From assembly GCA_050084985.1 (NCBI GenBank), contig JBITNC010000001.1:9424001-9488000 (forward strand): 64,000 nt of DNA. Direction: 5' to 3'. The position numbers were made by a program, and so were the translations under genes. The stretch is from Nageia nagi (lineage: Eukaryota; Pinophyta). Positions 12,178 to 24,252 of this stretch are shown here, in pieces (the first letter of the stretch is position 1; every line of letters begins with the position of its first letter). The notes beneath the pieces were generated by a model. That model was not told where the DNA came from and made no database searches. It saw only the letters and a list, made by a program, of their open reading frames with translations.

Positions 12178-12910
12178 ATGGCTCCTATTAAAATCATGAA
12201 TTCAGATAGTGAAAATGATGAAATACATTATAATTCTCATGATAAAAAACAAAATGCAATGCATGATTTATTTCAATCAATCTATACACATGAAGATGAT
12301 ACAAATGTAGACATGAACAATAATCCTCATGCATATGATGATGGAAGAGTAGGTGATTTAGAAAATGATAACATGTATGCTATTACAAAAATATCTTTAT
12401 ACAATGGAGCATCTATTTCCAAGTTGGAAGTGCTCCTACTTATCATGAATATAAAGGCCAAAATGGATGGTTAGATATAAGTGTCAATGATCTTCTAAAG
12501 TATGTATTTATTTTTACAAATTTTTTCATTTTTGTACATTTATTGAACATTTTTCAAACTTTATTTATTATATGCATAATAATTTTATGGTTTTATTTGT
12601 GTTATAGGTTACTAAATAAAAAATTACTTTCAAGTGACAATTTCATCCCTTATTCATGTATAAAAGCATGAAAATTTTGAAGGATGTAGGGGTACCATGT
12701 GTTTCATACCATGCTTGTGTTAATGATTGCATATTATATAGAGGATAATATGAAAAATTGAGTGTATGTCCAAAGTGTGGTGCAAATAGATATCATTCAA
12801 CAACTATAGGAAAAAATGTTCCTTTGAAGGTTGTTTTCCATCTTCCAATTATTGATAGATTCATTATAATGTATAAGTATGATTCACTTGCATAGTATAT
12901 GGATTGGCAT
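12178..12910 (+). pseudogene. TNP2 zinc-motif region
   Basis: An acidic linker ending LYNGASISKLEVLLLIMNIK, then, after a probable intron (12500-12606), LLNKKLLSSDNFIPYS and CPKCGANRYH followed by PLKVVFHLPIIDRF. This matches the TNP2 pattern of a CPxCGxSRY motif and then a KVxxxFPxxPRLxRL stretch. In-frame TAG and TGA codons interrupt it. Confidence 0.8.
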
Positions 12911-12994
12911 GGAAAAAATAGAAGTGAAGATAATGAATTACACATCCCTGAATATTCTAGAGCAATGAAACATATATAAAATAATATGAACTTT

Positions 12995-13735
12995 GAAGTC
13001 TTAGGTTGGGTTTAGCAATTGATGGTGTCAATCCATATTCCATACATCATATAATTATTCAGTGTGGCCCATTGTTATAGTCAATTATAACATACCTCCA
13101 TGGATGTCCTTAATAACGGAATATTTAATGTTAACTATTTTAGTTACTAGACCAAATTAGGTGAAAAATATGGATATATAGCTTGAACCATTAATTGATA
13201 AACTAATGAAATTATGAAATGGAATTCAGAATATGATTGACATAAGTAGACCCATCCAACAATGATCATTCACATTGTATGGCATACTATGTTGGACTAT
13301 ACATGGGTATCCAACTCTTAGTATTTATTTAGGTATGTATATATACTTTCTATTACATTTACATTTATATTAAAATATTTAATTTCCTAAAATTAGATAT
13401 AGTAATTATTCTCTAATAAAAATGTATTGTAGGCTTACATACAAAAGTTTATCATGCTTGTCCATGGTGTGTAGAAAATCTCATAACAAGATATTCAAAA
13501 TACTTGCAAAAGATGGAATACCTTGGCCACAAAAAATATTTGCCATTAGATCATGAGTTTGAAAATATTAAATTATATTTTAATGGTCAAATTGATCACA
13601 CAGAAACTCCCAAAGATGCATCTCCTAAGGATTGGTTGAAAAAGTACCAAGAAAATGAAGAAAATTGTTAGATAAAAGCCTTTGAGGAAGGTATTGCTAA
13701 AGACCTGTAGGATGTTATTGTTAAAAAATATGACT
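12995..13735 (+). pseudogene. TNP2 catalytic core region
   Basis: Broken frames read GLAIDGVNPYS (family: GLxxDGFxPF), a Leu-His-Gly segment where the family has PPW, EPLIDKLMKL, and, after an intron-like gap (about 13335-13432), HACPWCVEN followed by YLGHKKYLPLDHEF (family: CPxC, then GHRRFLPxxHxxR). The order and spacing match TNP2. Stops are frequent. Confidence 0.8.
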
Positions 13736-14539
13736 TACCTTAAGGTAAAATTTAATAAAATACTGTATCAAACATTATTTTTAACATGTCATTAATTCAA
13801 TTATTTTATCAATTAAATATTTACATTGCATATGTTTTTAGGTATGAACAAATTGTCCATATTTTATTATATGGAATACTGGAAGGATTTATTAGTGACA
13901 CATTTATTGGATCATATGCATATTGTAAAGAATGTTGAATCTTCTTTATACTAGTATACAACAAGCAAAGAATCAAATAATATTTAACTGAGATATGACT
14001 TAAAGGATACCAAAACAAATATTACCTTTTGGGTAACAAAAAATGTAGATGGAACAACAAATGCACCTATTCCAGCCTCATGGCTTATGACCAAAGATGA
14101 AATGAACATTCTACACAATCTTGTTAAAGATATTAAAATACCAACATGATATGCATCATCTCTAAGAAAAGCATCACAATTGATGGAAAAATGACAGGAT
14201 TGAAGTCTCATGATTATCACAACTTATTGAAAGTATTATCATATTATATGCATATCAAAAAATCTTAAATACATTGTATTTATATATATTTTATTCATCT
14301 ATATTTTGATTAATATAAATTTTTTTATAGATTATTTTTCTACTTCCAATTCATGGATGTATGACTTTACCTACAGATTTAAGATACGCAATTAGTTGAC
14401 TATCATTATTTTTAAGATATTTCATGCTATTTATGATACTATTCAATGAAAATATATAGTGTATTTATTATTTTTATAGATTTAAATATAATTTAAATAC
14501 ATATTATAATATTAATTATATTTTCATAACTAGGTGGTT

Positions 14540-14984
14540 GACTTCAAAGAAAATACATGTCAATGAAATCCCTAGATGGCAAAGAGAAATTATGGAAATT
14601 GTTTATAAATTTGAAAAAGAAATGCATGTTTCTTTTATAAATATACAAGTTTATCTATTGATCCACCTAAAAGATGATATTGAAATAGTAGTGTTATAAG
14701 TACTAGAAGCATGTCTTTTTGTGGAAAGATTTTTGAAAGTACTTAAAGGATTTGTTAGACAAAAGTCAAGACCAAAAGGATCTATGTGTGAGGGATATAT
14801 TATGCAACACTATTTTTTTTATGTAAGTGAATTTCTATCTCAAATTCATTATTCAGCTCCAACAATATGGTTACAAGCAAATAAAGACAATGATAAATTA
14901 GAAAGGGAAGTTTTAGAAACAAACGGGAGATCATATGCTCTTAATAAAGGTACTAACTACATTTTAGATAATAGTAATTTATAA
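14540..14984 (+). pseudogene. TNP2 DUF4218-like block
   Basis: The last 87 codons (14721-14984) are open and read MERFLKVLKGFVRQKSRPKG, then SMCEGYIMQHYFFYVSEFLS. This corresponds to the family pattern of a KxxVRNxARPEGSIAE-like motif followed by an aromatic helix. The part before 14721 is frame-broken. Confidence 0.75.
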
Positions 14985-15493
14985 TAAGTACTATGTACAT
15001 GCAATTTTGATTTAATTTAATCAATAATTACTAACAAGTTCATTTTATGTATTCAAAAAAATTACATATCATGACATATATGATTCTATACAACATTTTA
15101 TCATGATGAAAATGGATTTTTGTAAAGAATAGATTGAAATGTATGAAAGGAAAATAAGTGCAATTCCAACACAATGTATTTTGTTCTATAGTGAACATCC
15201 ATGGAGTACACCTATACCTCCACATTTAAGAGATGAAAATTGGCCAAAAGAGTGTCCAAGATCATGGATAAAATAAGCAATTGAAGAGAAATTAGCTAAA
15301 GGTGTAGAAGAAAAACCCTATGAAGATGCTTTAAATATAGCTGATGGATGTAATTATAAGGTAATTATTCATTAATTCTTATGGACCTTAATTTAATTTA
15401 ATTTTATAATATAGATATTGTTAATATATATATAATACTTGCACCAATATAACATTTACATAAAAATATGTATAAGCATTATCTTTTCCTGCA

Positions 15494-15950
15494 ATGTGGG
15501 CATATGGTCAACACGTTAGAATTGAAAAGAAAGATATTAATAGAATGACCTTTGACAGTGGAGTGATGGTTGATTTTGATCAAGAAATTCATGCAAGTAC
15601 AAAATATACAAACTTGATAGAAAGAAAAATACAATATGTTGGGAAAATTCAAGAAATCATACAATTGAATTTTAGATCATTCAAATGTGTAGTAAGTATT
15701 CAAATGTAAATGGTTTGAAAGATTTGTAAATAAAATATCAATATTGCATGACATAACTAGTGGTTATTATGCAATTGAATCTACATGATATTTATCTCAA
15801 GAAAAAGAGCCATATGTTTTATCACAACATTGTAGTCAAATATTTTTCTTTCCAAATGTACTAGATGAAAAGATGTTTGTAATTGATTGTTATCCAAGAG
15901 GGAAACATGTTGTACATCTTCTTTATGAAAATGATAAAAATAGTGATTAA
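15494..15950 (+). pseudogene. TNP2 DUF4216-like C-terminus
   Basis: An open stretch (15494-15709) reads GVMVDFDQEIHASTKYTNL and then YVGKIQEIIQLNF, matching a GxV-ST-YYGxxxEIIELxY pattern. After a frame change, a SQHCSQIFFFPN-like stretch corresponds to SQAxQVFYxxD in the family. It ends near a TAA at 15947. A segment at 15128-15360 (HPWSTPIPPHLRDENWPKEC) lies just upstream, before a probable intron. Confidence 0.7.
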
Positions 15951-16289
15951 AATATTGCATATATATTTGAGTAATTAAACATTATATATATTGATTTCTT
16001 TAGTTTTTTGAGGTTGACTTGCATATGAATTTGAATTATAGTATTTTTTTGAATATTTTGTAACTTGTAGATTACTTCTAATCAATTACTCATTAACATA
16101 TTACACATATTACATGCATTTTCATGTTTAAGATATTCAATCAATTAATCCATATATATGTAATCATTCAAAATATGAAAATGTATATGCATGCTTGTGG
16201 TGGTCAATTTAATATCGTCATAGGATGGACATAAGATATTCTTCATCAATTCTATGTAACGAGACCACAAATTAAATTAATATTATGAG

Positions 16290-16493
16290 AATACATCATT
16301 CAAAACATCAAGATTTATATGATTAAATGTCAACTAAAGATTCGAGTAATGCATCAAGTCAAACATCAAAAATACCTTAAAAAATGGTTAACCCATGCAT
16401 CGATAAAGGTGTAAACATGAAAAAAAAGAGTTTTAATGTAGACTTGCAATCCCTAAAACTTAAAGCATCATAGCATCAAAGAGCATTTTTTTC
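16290..16493 (+). repeat. CACTA right subterminal repeats
   Basis: Scattered acatcaag / atgtcaa / gcatcaa words resembling those at 4128-4408, but less regular. They lie just inside the right terminus. Confidence 0.55.
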
Positions 16494-16533
16494 GATGCAT
16501 AGAATGATGTAAAATGACTAAAATGTAGTACTG
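16494..16533 (-). repeat. CACTA right terminal inverted repeat
   Basis: The inverted partner of 3953-3990. The outermost bases read tagtactg where tagtagtg is expected. The target duplication ggt follows at 16534-16536. Confidence 0.85.
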
Positions 16534-16536
16534 GGT

Positions 16537-17139
16537 TAGGGTTAAGGTTAGTTTTAATGGTAAAAATTAAATTGAATTGAAATAAAATAAATGGATTTCA
16601 TTCCTCCAACAAGATGGATGATTCTTTCATGTCATATTTAGGCTAAAGCGATCATACCAATTTGGGATTAAACTCATGTACTCCTAATTCTAAGGTAAAC
16701 TATCATATATGCGATACATACATATCTCTATATGATCGAATGACATAAATGTACTAAGATATAAGATATTATATATCTTTATCCTCCCTACTCCTATTCC
16801 CATTTGCATAGACTCACACCCACCAATCATCTCTCCCTCAACATTATCTTAACCATTTTCTTCTTTTATATTGGTTGTTCTCCATCATTATTCTCATTAG
16901 TCATTTTAAAACACTAATTGTTTTGCACATTACCTTCCCTTTTGGTGGGTAATGAGAGTCCACAATACATTGTTAAGGGACTAGAATAGTTTGCACACAA
17001 GTGGAAAATGAGTGGGACTTGGTGCCAATATTAGAGGAATATGATTCTTCCTGAAGAGTGAATCTCATTTTAAAATATGGGCATATGTCCAATTTGCAAT
17101 TTGTAATTCTATGGATGAAGTAAAGGTAATGCTAGAAAT
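16537..17139. other. no gene seen
   Basis: A+T-rich flank of the CACTA. It may be the continuation of the element that starts at 2611. No motif is recognised. Confidence 0.4.
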
Positions 17140-17745
17140 AGTAACTAACAACTAACCACTAACCATGTTTGACCTTAACCCTAATCCTAACCTTTAACCC
17201 TAACCCTAACCATTAACCCTAACCCTAACCATTAACCCTAACCCTTAATACTAACCACTAACCATGTCTAACCCTAAATGTAAACTCTAACCCTAACCCT
17301 AACCTTAACTACTACTAACCCTAACCACTAACCCTAACCCTTAATACTAACCACTAATCATGTCTAACCCTAATTGTAACCTATAACCCTAACCCTAACC
17401 AATACTAACCCTAACCCTAACCCTAACCTTAACCCTAATCCCAACCCTAACCATTATTAATCCTAACCATAACCTTAACCATTACTAACACTAAACCCTA
17501 ATTGCTAGCCACTAACCCTAACCCTAACCATTAATAACCCTAAAAATCATATACCCTTACCCCTAAACCCTTAAAACCTTTTACCTTAAACCCTAAAACT
17601 GTTAAGCTAGCCTTGAACCCTAAACATTGAATGTTAAAACCCTAAACACCCAAAAATCATAAAATCCTAAATTATGAAACCCTAAACCATACACCTTCAA
17701 TTGTAAACCCTTAAACCCCTAAAAACTTAAACTATTAAACCTAAT
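17140..17745 (+). repeat. interstitial CCCTAA (TTAGGG-type) array
   Basis: Runs of ccctaaccctaaccctaacc, dominated by the 6-bp unit CCCTAA, mixed with recurring taaccactaaccatgtctaa segments. It decays to ccctaaa-like words after 17550. It is internal and degenerate, so it is not a chromosome end. Confidence 0.85.
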
Positions 17746-18028
17746 AAATCTAATCTAATTTAATTTTTTACTAACCAAAAAGTTTGATCTGAGTTAAAGT
17801 TTTAGGGTTATGGTTAGACTTATGGTTATGATTTAGGGGTTAGGGTTAAGGTTAGTGTTAGTGGTAAGGGTAGGGGTAAGCATTTAGGGTTAAGGATGGT
17901 GTACATGAAAAAATATATATTTAGATATGAAATCATGTATAATTTATTATATGATTTAAAAATTAATGATAATCATGAGCTCATATATTTTTCAATATTG
18001 TTATTGTATGGGGCAATTGATAATTGAG
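17746..18028 (+). repeat. TTTACTAACC module next to TTAGGG array
   Basis: tttttactaaccaaaaagtt and the following gagttaa are shared with 3666-3760 and 35345-35400, each time beside telomere-like DNA. 17811-17860 (gatttaggggttagggttaa) matches the rejoined flanks of the CACTA insertion. From 17890 to 18028 nothing is recognised. Confidence 0.55.
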
Positions 18029-18644
18029 TGATCTATAATCATTAGATATTTATAACATAATCAAATTCTCATTTACATATTCAAATGAAAAAACATTCAT
18101 AATTATGAGATCCATCAAATTGCATATAAATTTGAAATTGTACAATGCAAAACTACAAATTATCAATGTCAATCACATACAATAAGATCAACACAATGAT
18201 TTACCCTAGTTCACCTAATATGGGCTAATCTAGCATGGAATTAGAGTCTTCTCTTCTCATTGTCTATGGTAATTATAATATTACATAAATATAGAGAAAT
18301 ACCATCAAAATAATGGAAACACCATCTTGTACAACACTGCTACAATCTCCTTTAGCTAGAAGAACAACTTTAGAACTAAAAAAATTTGGAATGACTCTTA
18401 GTCTTCCTTAAAATATTTACAATCCCAAAATCCCAAAAATATCTAAGCTTTTATGAATGAAAAAATTATAATACCTTTAAATAGGCTTAGAAACATCTTC
18501 AATATGCTGGTTGATGAATTGCTCAATTATCCAAATCATTAATGACCTTCAACTTCCACTATTGACTCATCAAAATGAAGGCTATTAAACAAATAAAAAA
18601 TAATATAATTAGGTTATTAATGGTATGGTTTTTATCACTAATCA
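18029..18644 (-). mobile_element. 3' LTR of outer gypsy element
   Basis: 616 bp. On the minus strand it begins TGATTAGTG and ends TAGATCA. Its start is marked by a purine tract (AAATTTGGAGG on the minus strand, 18645-18655). Homologous along its length to 30514-31131, with many substitutions. Confidence 0.8.
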
Positions 18645-18699
18645 CCTCCAAATTTTAGTCTTTAATCAATCTCTAAGAACATATACCTTTGTAATGAGT

Positions 18700-19365
18700 A
18701 CTACTCCTTTGGAGATGAACTTGATATGATCTAATTTGGATCATACCTACCCAATGAGAAGGCATTTGATTCGATAAATGCATAGATTATGATACAATTA
18801 CCCAACTCTAGAATTTTCCATTCACTTGGATTTATTAGGCTTTTTTTCCTTTCAATCCAACCAACCACAACTCTATCTCACCTCTTCTTGTAGCATGAAC
18901 CTTCTTTTGCAATATAGAATCCTCCTTGAGTTTATCCATATATATAGGAGCTAAGTCATTAAGAGATAGAAAAATCTAATATGAACCTCCTTCATATTCA
19001 ATCAACATATATTAATCATATAATTTCAAATGTTCTACATTCACAATCAAATAGATATTGATATATGTTGGTAGATTCAATCTAAAAGCATTCTCAGTTA
19101 CTTACTTCATAATCTCAAATGATCCATACCTTATAGGTTTTAAGTTTTTGGTTGGTCCTTGCAACCTCTTTTTACTAAGATACAACCAAACATGGTCTTC
19201 CATATGAAACTTATGATCAACTCTATGTTTTTCATGTCTCATATTATACTTGGCTTGGCTTATTTTAAGTTGCTTTTGTAATTTCAAATGAATTTGTCTA
19301 ATCTTTTCAATAAACCTTTCAAATTTCTTTTCTTCCTGCTCAAGTGAATCTCCTTCATATTTTTG
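18700..19365 (-). pseudogene. outer gypsy integrase C-terminus and tail
   Basis: The minus-strand frame 19287-19102 reads HRVDHKFHMEDHVWLYLSKK and then LKPIRYGSFEIMK, the GPF-type integrase C-terminal domain (W-L / R-G-F core). A further broken frame (about 18960-18740) reads LNDLAPIYMDKLKEDSIL and then ELWLVGLKGKK, parallel to the tail of the inner element. The latter may be a decayed chromodomain-like segment. Confidence 0.65.
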
Positions 19366-20186
19366 CTACCCAAATGGGTAATCAAAAGGTGAAGGTATTA
19401 AATAACCAAAATAAGTCTCAAAAGGACTCTTATTAATAAAAGAATGAATTGCCATATTGTATGAATGTTGAATATATTCAAGATGTTCATCCCAAGACTT
19501 AGGATTCTTGCCACAATAACCTCTCAAGAGTTTAACCAATGTCCTATTCATCACCTCAATGTGTCCATCCATTTGAGAATGAAAGGTAATAGTATTTTTC
19601 AACCTTGTATCCATATTTTCTCACAAATATGTCCAAAACTTGCCCAAAAATCTACTATTTCTATTTGAAATAATAGTAGGCAATCCAAAATAAATTCAAA
19701 CATGTTAAAAGAACAAATTTGCAACATATTATCCTTTATTATCTTCTTACATGGAATTAAGACACACATCTTGCTAAATCTATCCACAACAATAAATATA
19801 TAGTCATGAACCTTCTTGGTCATAAGAAATCCTCCCATAAAATCCATGGAAATACACTCCTAAGGATTAGTTTGTACTAGTAGTGGTTGGTACAAACCTA
19901 ATTTAATATGGCTTGGCTTGTTGGTGCAACACAAATAACACCCCCTTACATACTTGGTAATTTGATCTTGCATATTTGGCCAATATTCATACCTTTGCAA
20001 ATGGTACAAAGTCTTTCCAATCCTAAAAGGTCTTGCAATCTTTGAAGTATGTGCTTCTTTAATCAGTTTAATCTTTTCACCTATAGGTACATATAATGCA
20101 TTAAAATGATAAATAAGTCCATTTTGCAAATGAAAATCATCCAAGCCCTCATAATTGGACCTATATGAAGATAAATACTCATACAC
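19366..20186 (-). pseudogene. outer gypsy integrase core
   Basis: Three adjacent broken frames. 20186-19860 carries the HHCC-type zinc domain (EAHTSKIARPFRIGKT, then YWPNMQDQ, then GCYLCCTNKP). 19847-19599 carries the first catalytic Asp segment (MDFMGGFLMTKKVHDYIFIV). 19614-19366 carries the Glu segment (QMDGHIEVMNRTLVKLLRGY) and a KSPFETYFGY motif. The first His of the zinc domain is unclear, since RPF replaces GHF. Confidence 0.8.
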
Positions 20187-20394
20187 CTCTTTGAGGTCAG
20201 GATCCTACACATATGCCTTTGAAAATGATTTAGAAATAAAAGGAAGAGATTTCAACATTGACAAGGAAATCATTGGTCTCTATTTGCATGCTATCAATAG
20301 CCTAAAACTAGTATTACACATTGTTAACAACATGGAATTTTTAGGTACAAGTGGTCTAAAAAGCATGCCAACAACCTTATTTTGTGTTCCTTTC

Positions 20395-20700
20395 TTATAC
20401 TTGATCATAAGATGAAATTATTAAAAAATCCATCCATCTGTAGTGTCTAGTTTGTTGTAATTTTGATTGAGTTTGTAAGTACTTAAATGGTTGATAATCA
20501 ATATGAATGATTATTTTTTTTTCCATTAAATAATGTTTCCACTTTTTAACAACTTGAACCAATGCATACATTTCCTTATTATAAGTAGGATAATTCAAAA
20601 TGGCCCTACTAATTTTTTTAGAATGATAACAAATTAGTTTACCTTCTTGTAACAAAGTGGCCCCCATGGTATAGTTGTTTGCATTAGTATCCACTTAGAA
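20395..20700 (-). pseudogene. outer gypsy RNase H
   Basis: Reads MDTNANNYTMGATLLQEGKL, then CYHSKKISRAILNYPTYNKE, MYALVQVVKKWKHYL and a DYQPFKYL segment. The family's catalytic D-A-S is seen as TNANNY, so DAS has become NAN. The domain degrades nucleic acid in RNA-DNA hybrids during reverse transcription; here it is broken. Confidence 0.8.
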
Positions 20701-20859
20701 TAGCTTTTATAAATTAAGAAGTGCAGTAACAGGTGTCCTATTAATCTTTTTCTTCATGGTATCAAAAGATATTTTTGTTTTCCTCCCATTGGAAAACTTG
20801 GCTCTTACAGGTTACATCATATAAAGGTGAAGCAATATGAGAAAAATCAATAATAAAAT

Positions 20860-22227
20860 TTATTAAATATTAGAAAACACCTAAGAAAATATTTACTTCA
20901 GTTACATTATATGGTTTTGGACAATATACTATAGCACTTATTTTAGTAGGATCTATCTTAAGTTGTCGATGACCAATAACATAGCCCAAATACACCAAAG
21001 ACTCTTTGCCAAACTCACATTTAGATATTTTCAATATCAAATTCTCCCTATGCAAAGCTTGAAATAATTATCTAAGATATACAACATGTTCTTCCCAAGT
21101 ATAACTATAAACAAGAATATCATCCAAATATACAACAACAAAAGAATCAATAAATAAATGAAGTACATCATTCATCACCCTCATAAAAGTGGTCGATGTA
21201 TTGCATAAACTAAATGGAAAAACAAGCCACTCAAATAGGCCTTTTTTTTAAAGAAATATTCCAAATATCCTCCTTGATTCAAACTTGGTGGTATCCACTC
21301 CTCAAGTCCATCTTTGTGAAGAATTTTTCCCCTTGCAACTGATCCAAAAGATCATCTATCCAAGGTAAAGGATAGTTATTTTTGATGGTGATTTTGTTAA
21401 GTGCTTTGTAGTTAATACACATTCTCCAAGTTTGATCCTTATTAGGAACTAAAACAATAAGTGACCTATAGAAAATGTACTTGGGTATGATCACACATTG
21501 ATTAACCAACTCCTAAATTTGCCTCTTTATCTCCTCTTTCTCCAAAACTGATTATCAATACAAAGCTATGTTAGGAAATGAAGCATCAAGTAATAATAGA
21601 ATATCATGTTGGATATCTCACATAGGAGGTAATCCCTATGTCTCTATAAATAAGTAAGTAAACTCTTGGAATATTTTTTGCATCCATTATTCCCTTTTGT
21701 ATGTTGTTAACAACCTAAAATCAATGTTGCATACTATTGGTAGCATGAAATTCACCTCACTAGCAGACTCGATTTTCACCATGATCAACATAAAAATTTT
21801 AGAAGTATTTACAAGGCATTTTACTTGATTGGTAGTGACCAAAGGTAGCTTTTTCTAGCTTTTATTTTTATTATCTAAAAATACTTTTCCATATTTCACC
21901 AATTGTAATTTGTTCAATCTTCTATAATAAATAACATCTCTATCCCATATATAAAGGTTACCAAGAATATCACCACAAATGTCTAAAGGAACAACATCAA
22001 CCATAACTTCATCAATTTACTTTACACAAATAACAAATTTCAAATTAAATTATTTAGTGACTTGAAAAATAGGTTTTCCATGCACCCAACCCAAATAATA
22101 TGGATTTGGATGGTTGAAATTTTTCAATCCCAAATTACTAACCATAGATTCTGAAATCAAATTTTCTTGAGAACTTAGATCAATAATACAATCTAATTTA
22201 GATTTTGAGATGGAATAAATGAATTAT
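20860..22227 (-). pseudogene. outer gypsy protease and reverse transcriptase
   Basis: Protease remnants at 22180-21720 include a VVPLDICGDILGN-like stretch. The RT starts near 21509 with [20 protein letters not shown], then [19 protein letters not shown] and [11 protein letters not shown]. The polymerase motif YLDDILVYS is intact at about 21113-21139. 21055-20870 carries KISKCEFGKESLVYLGYVIG. Frameshifts and stops separate the blocks. Confidence 0.8.
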
Positions 22228-23026
22228 TTATTTTTCAATGTCTTGATATTGTTCAACCTTTTGAATATCTAAACAATTTAGTTTCTCATCAACATTTGAA
22301 CTTCCCTCAACATCCTTACGTTTAAGAACCATAACATTAGTTCTCTCCTTATTTTTTTTTCTTAGATGGACATAATTTTGGATGAAGCTTCCAACATTTA
22401 TATCAACATGACCATATTTATCATAATTATTATAATGCCTATTATCACCTTCTTTCTTTTTCAAAGTATTAGTGGTCTTAGTTTCTTGCTTACCTTTTCC
22501 TTTATCTTGAGATTTACCTTTATTTTTCCCTCCCTTTGAATTAGAAGCCTTCTTGGATCCATCATATTATTTTATTGCTTTACCATCCTCCTATAAGTAT
22601 TACACTTGCACACATACTTGATCAAAATTACTAGGATTAATCAACATGATAGTATTTTACAAATGACTATGTAAACCTCCAATGTACTTCATCAAAGTTT
22701 GAGGATCTTTTAGTGAAACTGCAAGTAAAGTAGATTGTTTGCTAAATTTTGTAGTGTATTATTGAATTATTTTTCTCTTTGTTGTATAAAGAGTTTTTAT
22801 TTTATTAATTATTTATTATGATATCCTAATGGATAAAATTGATCTCTTAACAAATTCTTAAATTCATTCCAAAAAGATATTTCCAACAAATTTTCATGTC
22901 TGATAGTTTCTACATGACTTTTTCACCAAACTAAAGCATGTCCACCCATATTTAATTTAGCAAAATAGATTTTATCAACATCATTTATAACACCATGAAT
23001 TTGGAAATATACCTCCAATTTTTTTA
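22228..23026 (-). pseudogene. outer gypsy gag, C-terminal part
   Basis: Continues gag from 30094 across the inner insertion. Broken frames read NWLKKLEVYFQIHG, then AKLNMGGHALVW, the capsid-like WLxxLExYF...GxAxxW pattern. A segment around 22440 (HYNNYDKYGHVDINVGSF) aligns with the zinc knuckle of the inner element but has lost its cysteines (YNNY for CxxC), so RNA binding would be abolished. Confidence 0.65.
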
Positions 23027-23031
23027 ACCAA
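23027..23031. repeat. target-site duplication accaa (left)
   Basis: accaa here and at 30089-30093 flank the inner element. The exact LTR edge is uncertain by one base because the left copy reads ttatcc where the right reads ttgatcc. Confidence 0.8.
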
Positions 23032-24044
23032 TTATCCACAAACTATAAGATTAAAATTTCAAATTAACCTTCTCTTAGGATCAATTCACACTTAAAATAA
23101 TTAAGTGCTTGTAAAGAAAAATTAGGAACAAACTTGTAAACATAGAGAAGAGAAAAGCATTCACCATAGAAGAGACAAGCAAGATTTATCCTAGTTCACC
23201 CAATGTGGGCTACATCCAGCTCAAAAGCTCTCTACTATCAATGGGTGGAATCACTTTACAAGGCCTCCAAGGTCCTTCAAAACCTCCTCTTACATTCATA
23301 ACACACTCCCAGCTCTGAAAATCACAACAAAACTAAAAACTCTTCCTGAAATCCTCTTCTTTTCTTTCCTATACAATTTTCTCCCTTTTTATACAATTTT
23401 GGGGGCTAAAATTGGAGAGAATTACAACTAAGAAATTGGGTAAAAAAACATATTTTTAGATACCCATTAACCTCCTTGATCTTCCTGTCAAATTTGGACT
23501 CAAATGGTTGCAAAAAACTCCCAAAAATGAGCTTTGAAACTAAAAAAATATGCTCTCTGGACTGTTTCCAAGCTTACAAGATTAATCAGCCCAAAAATAG
23601 GACCTTAGGCAAATAAAAAATCACCAAAAAACCTTAGAAATGCTAAAATATGTTAATAAATTTAAAAATGGATGGGTGTGCTATGGTGCTAACACGTGGC
23701 AGGTGGTTAGGCAGTCAAATAGTCAACAGGCAGCTTGCTAACTGGTCATGTTGGTGGTTAGGCTAACTAGGCAGCTTGACATGTAGGTTGAGGTAGGTTG
23801 GCTGGGTAGGTAGGTCATGCACATGAATAGCTAGTTTGGTGGTCAATTAGTCAAATAGGCCTATGTGGTCTGGTGGGTCTGATAGTGGCAGGTGTGGGGG
23901 TCCATGGTGGTAGGCAAGTTGGCGGTCGCATGGGTGGTCAATGCCACATGGTCCTCCGTAGGCTTGGTCATTCTCTCCTCTACCTACATGGTCCCTATCA
24001 TGCCTACATGGGCTACATAGTGGTAGGTAGGTCCTACCAATATT

Positions 24045-24092
<48 letters not shown>

Positions 24093-24252
24093 TTTCAAAA
24101 ATACACAAACTGGACTTAATGCCATATCTTCCACATACGAACTCAGATTCTTGATCCAAAAGAAGCATTGGAAAGCTAAAGATAAGATGATCACACTGAA
24201 CACACTAAAATGGAGATTACTAAATGTTAAAGGGATCCAAATTTTTGGATCA
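23032..24252 (-). mobile_element. 3' LTR of inner gypsy element
   Basis: About 1.22 kb, highly similar to 28882-30088. On the minus strand it starts TGATCCAAAA. A minus-strand TATA box (TATAAAAA) lies at 23386-23392. A (TA)n run joined to a long T run at 24052-24095 is longer than in the other LTR. Open frames inside the LTR (for example around 23850-24260) are not genes. Confidence 0.9.

Larger units (their letters stand above)
10675..15950 (+). pseudogene. TNP2-type CACTA transposase relic
   Basis: This is the transposase that cuts and moves CACTA ends. Family landmarks appear in the expected order: an N-terminal transposase-associated region with Cys motifs (10675-11022), an acidic linker (12178-12474), a CPKCGANRYH zinc-type motif (12768-12797), the TNP2 core (12995-13735), a DUF4218-like block (14721-14984) and a DUF4216-like C-terminus (15494-15950). 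Introns are probable between blocks, since A+T-rich gaps with splice-like borders separate them. Many in-frame stops (for example near 12893, 12978 and 13078) make it a pseudogene. Recognition is by motif order, not a database search. Confidence 0.85.
3953..16533 (+). mobile_element. CACTA (En/Spm) DNA transposon, nearly complete
   Basis: A cut-and-paste DNA transposon of about 12.6 kb. It begins CACTACTACATT and ends, inverted, AATGTAGTACTG, one base off the perfect complement. The 3-bp target duplication ggt lies at 3950-3952 and 16534-16536, as expected for CACTA elements. Inside are tandem subterminal repeats (4128-4408), a minus-strand TnpA-like relic (4856-6401) and a plus-strand TNP2-type transposase relic (10675-15950). 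The two genes point away from each other, with 4 kb of simple repeats between them. Frameshifts and stops make it non-autonomous. The rejoined flank closely resembles DNA at 17811-17860. Confidence 0.9.

Noticed and set aside
17140-17745. True chromosome end
   Set aside because: The array is degenerate, short and flanked on both sides by transposon DNA. Telomere-like arrays also occur in the opposite orientation elsewhere in the window.
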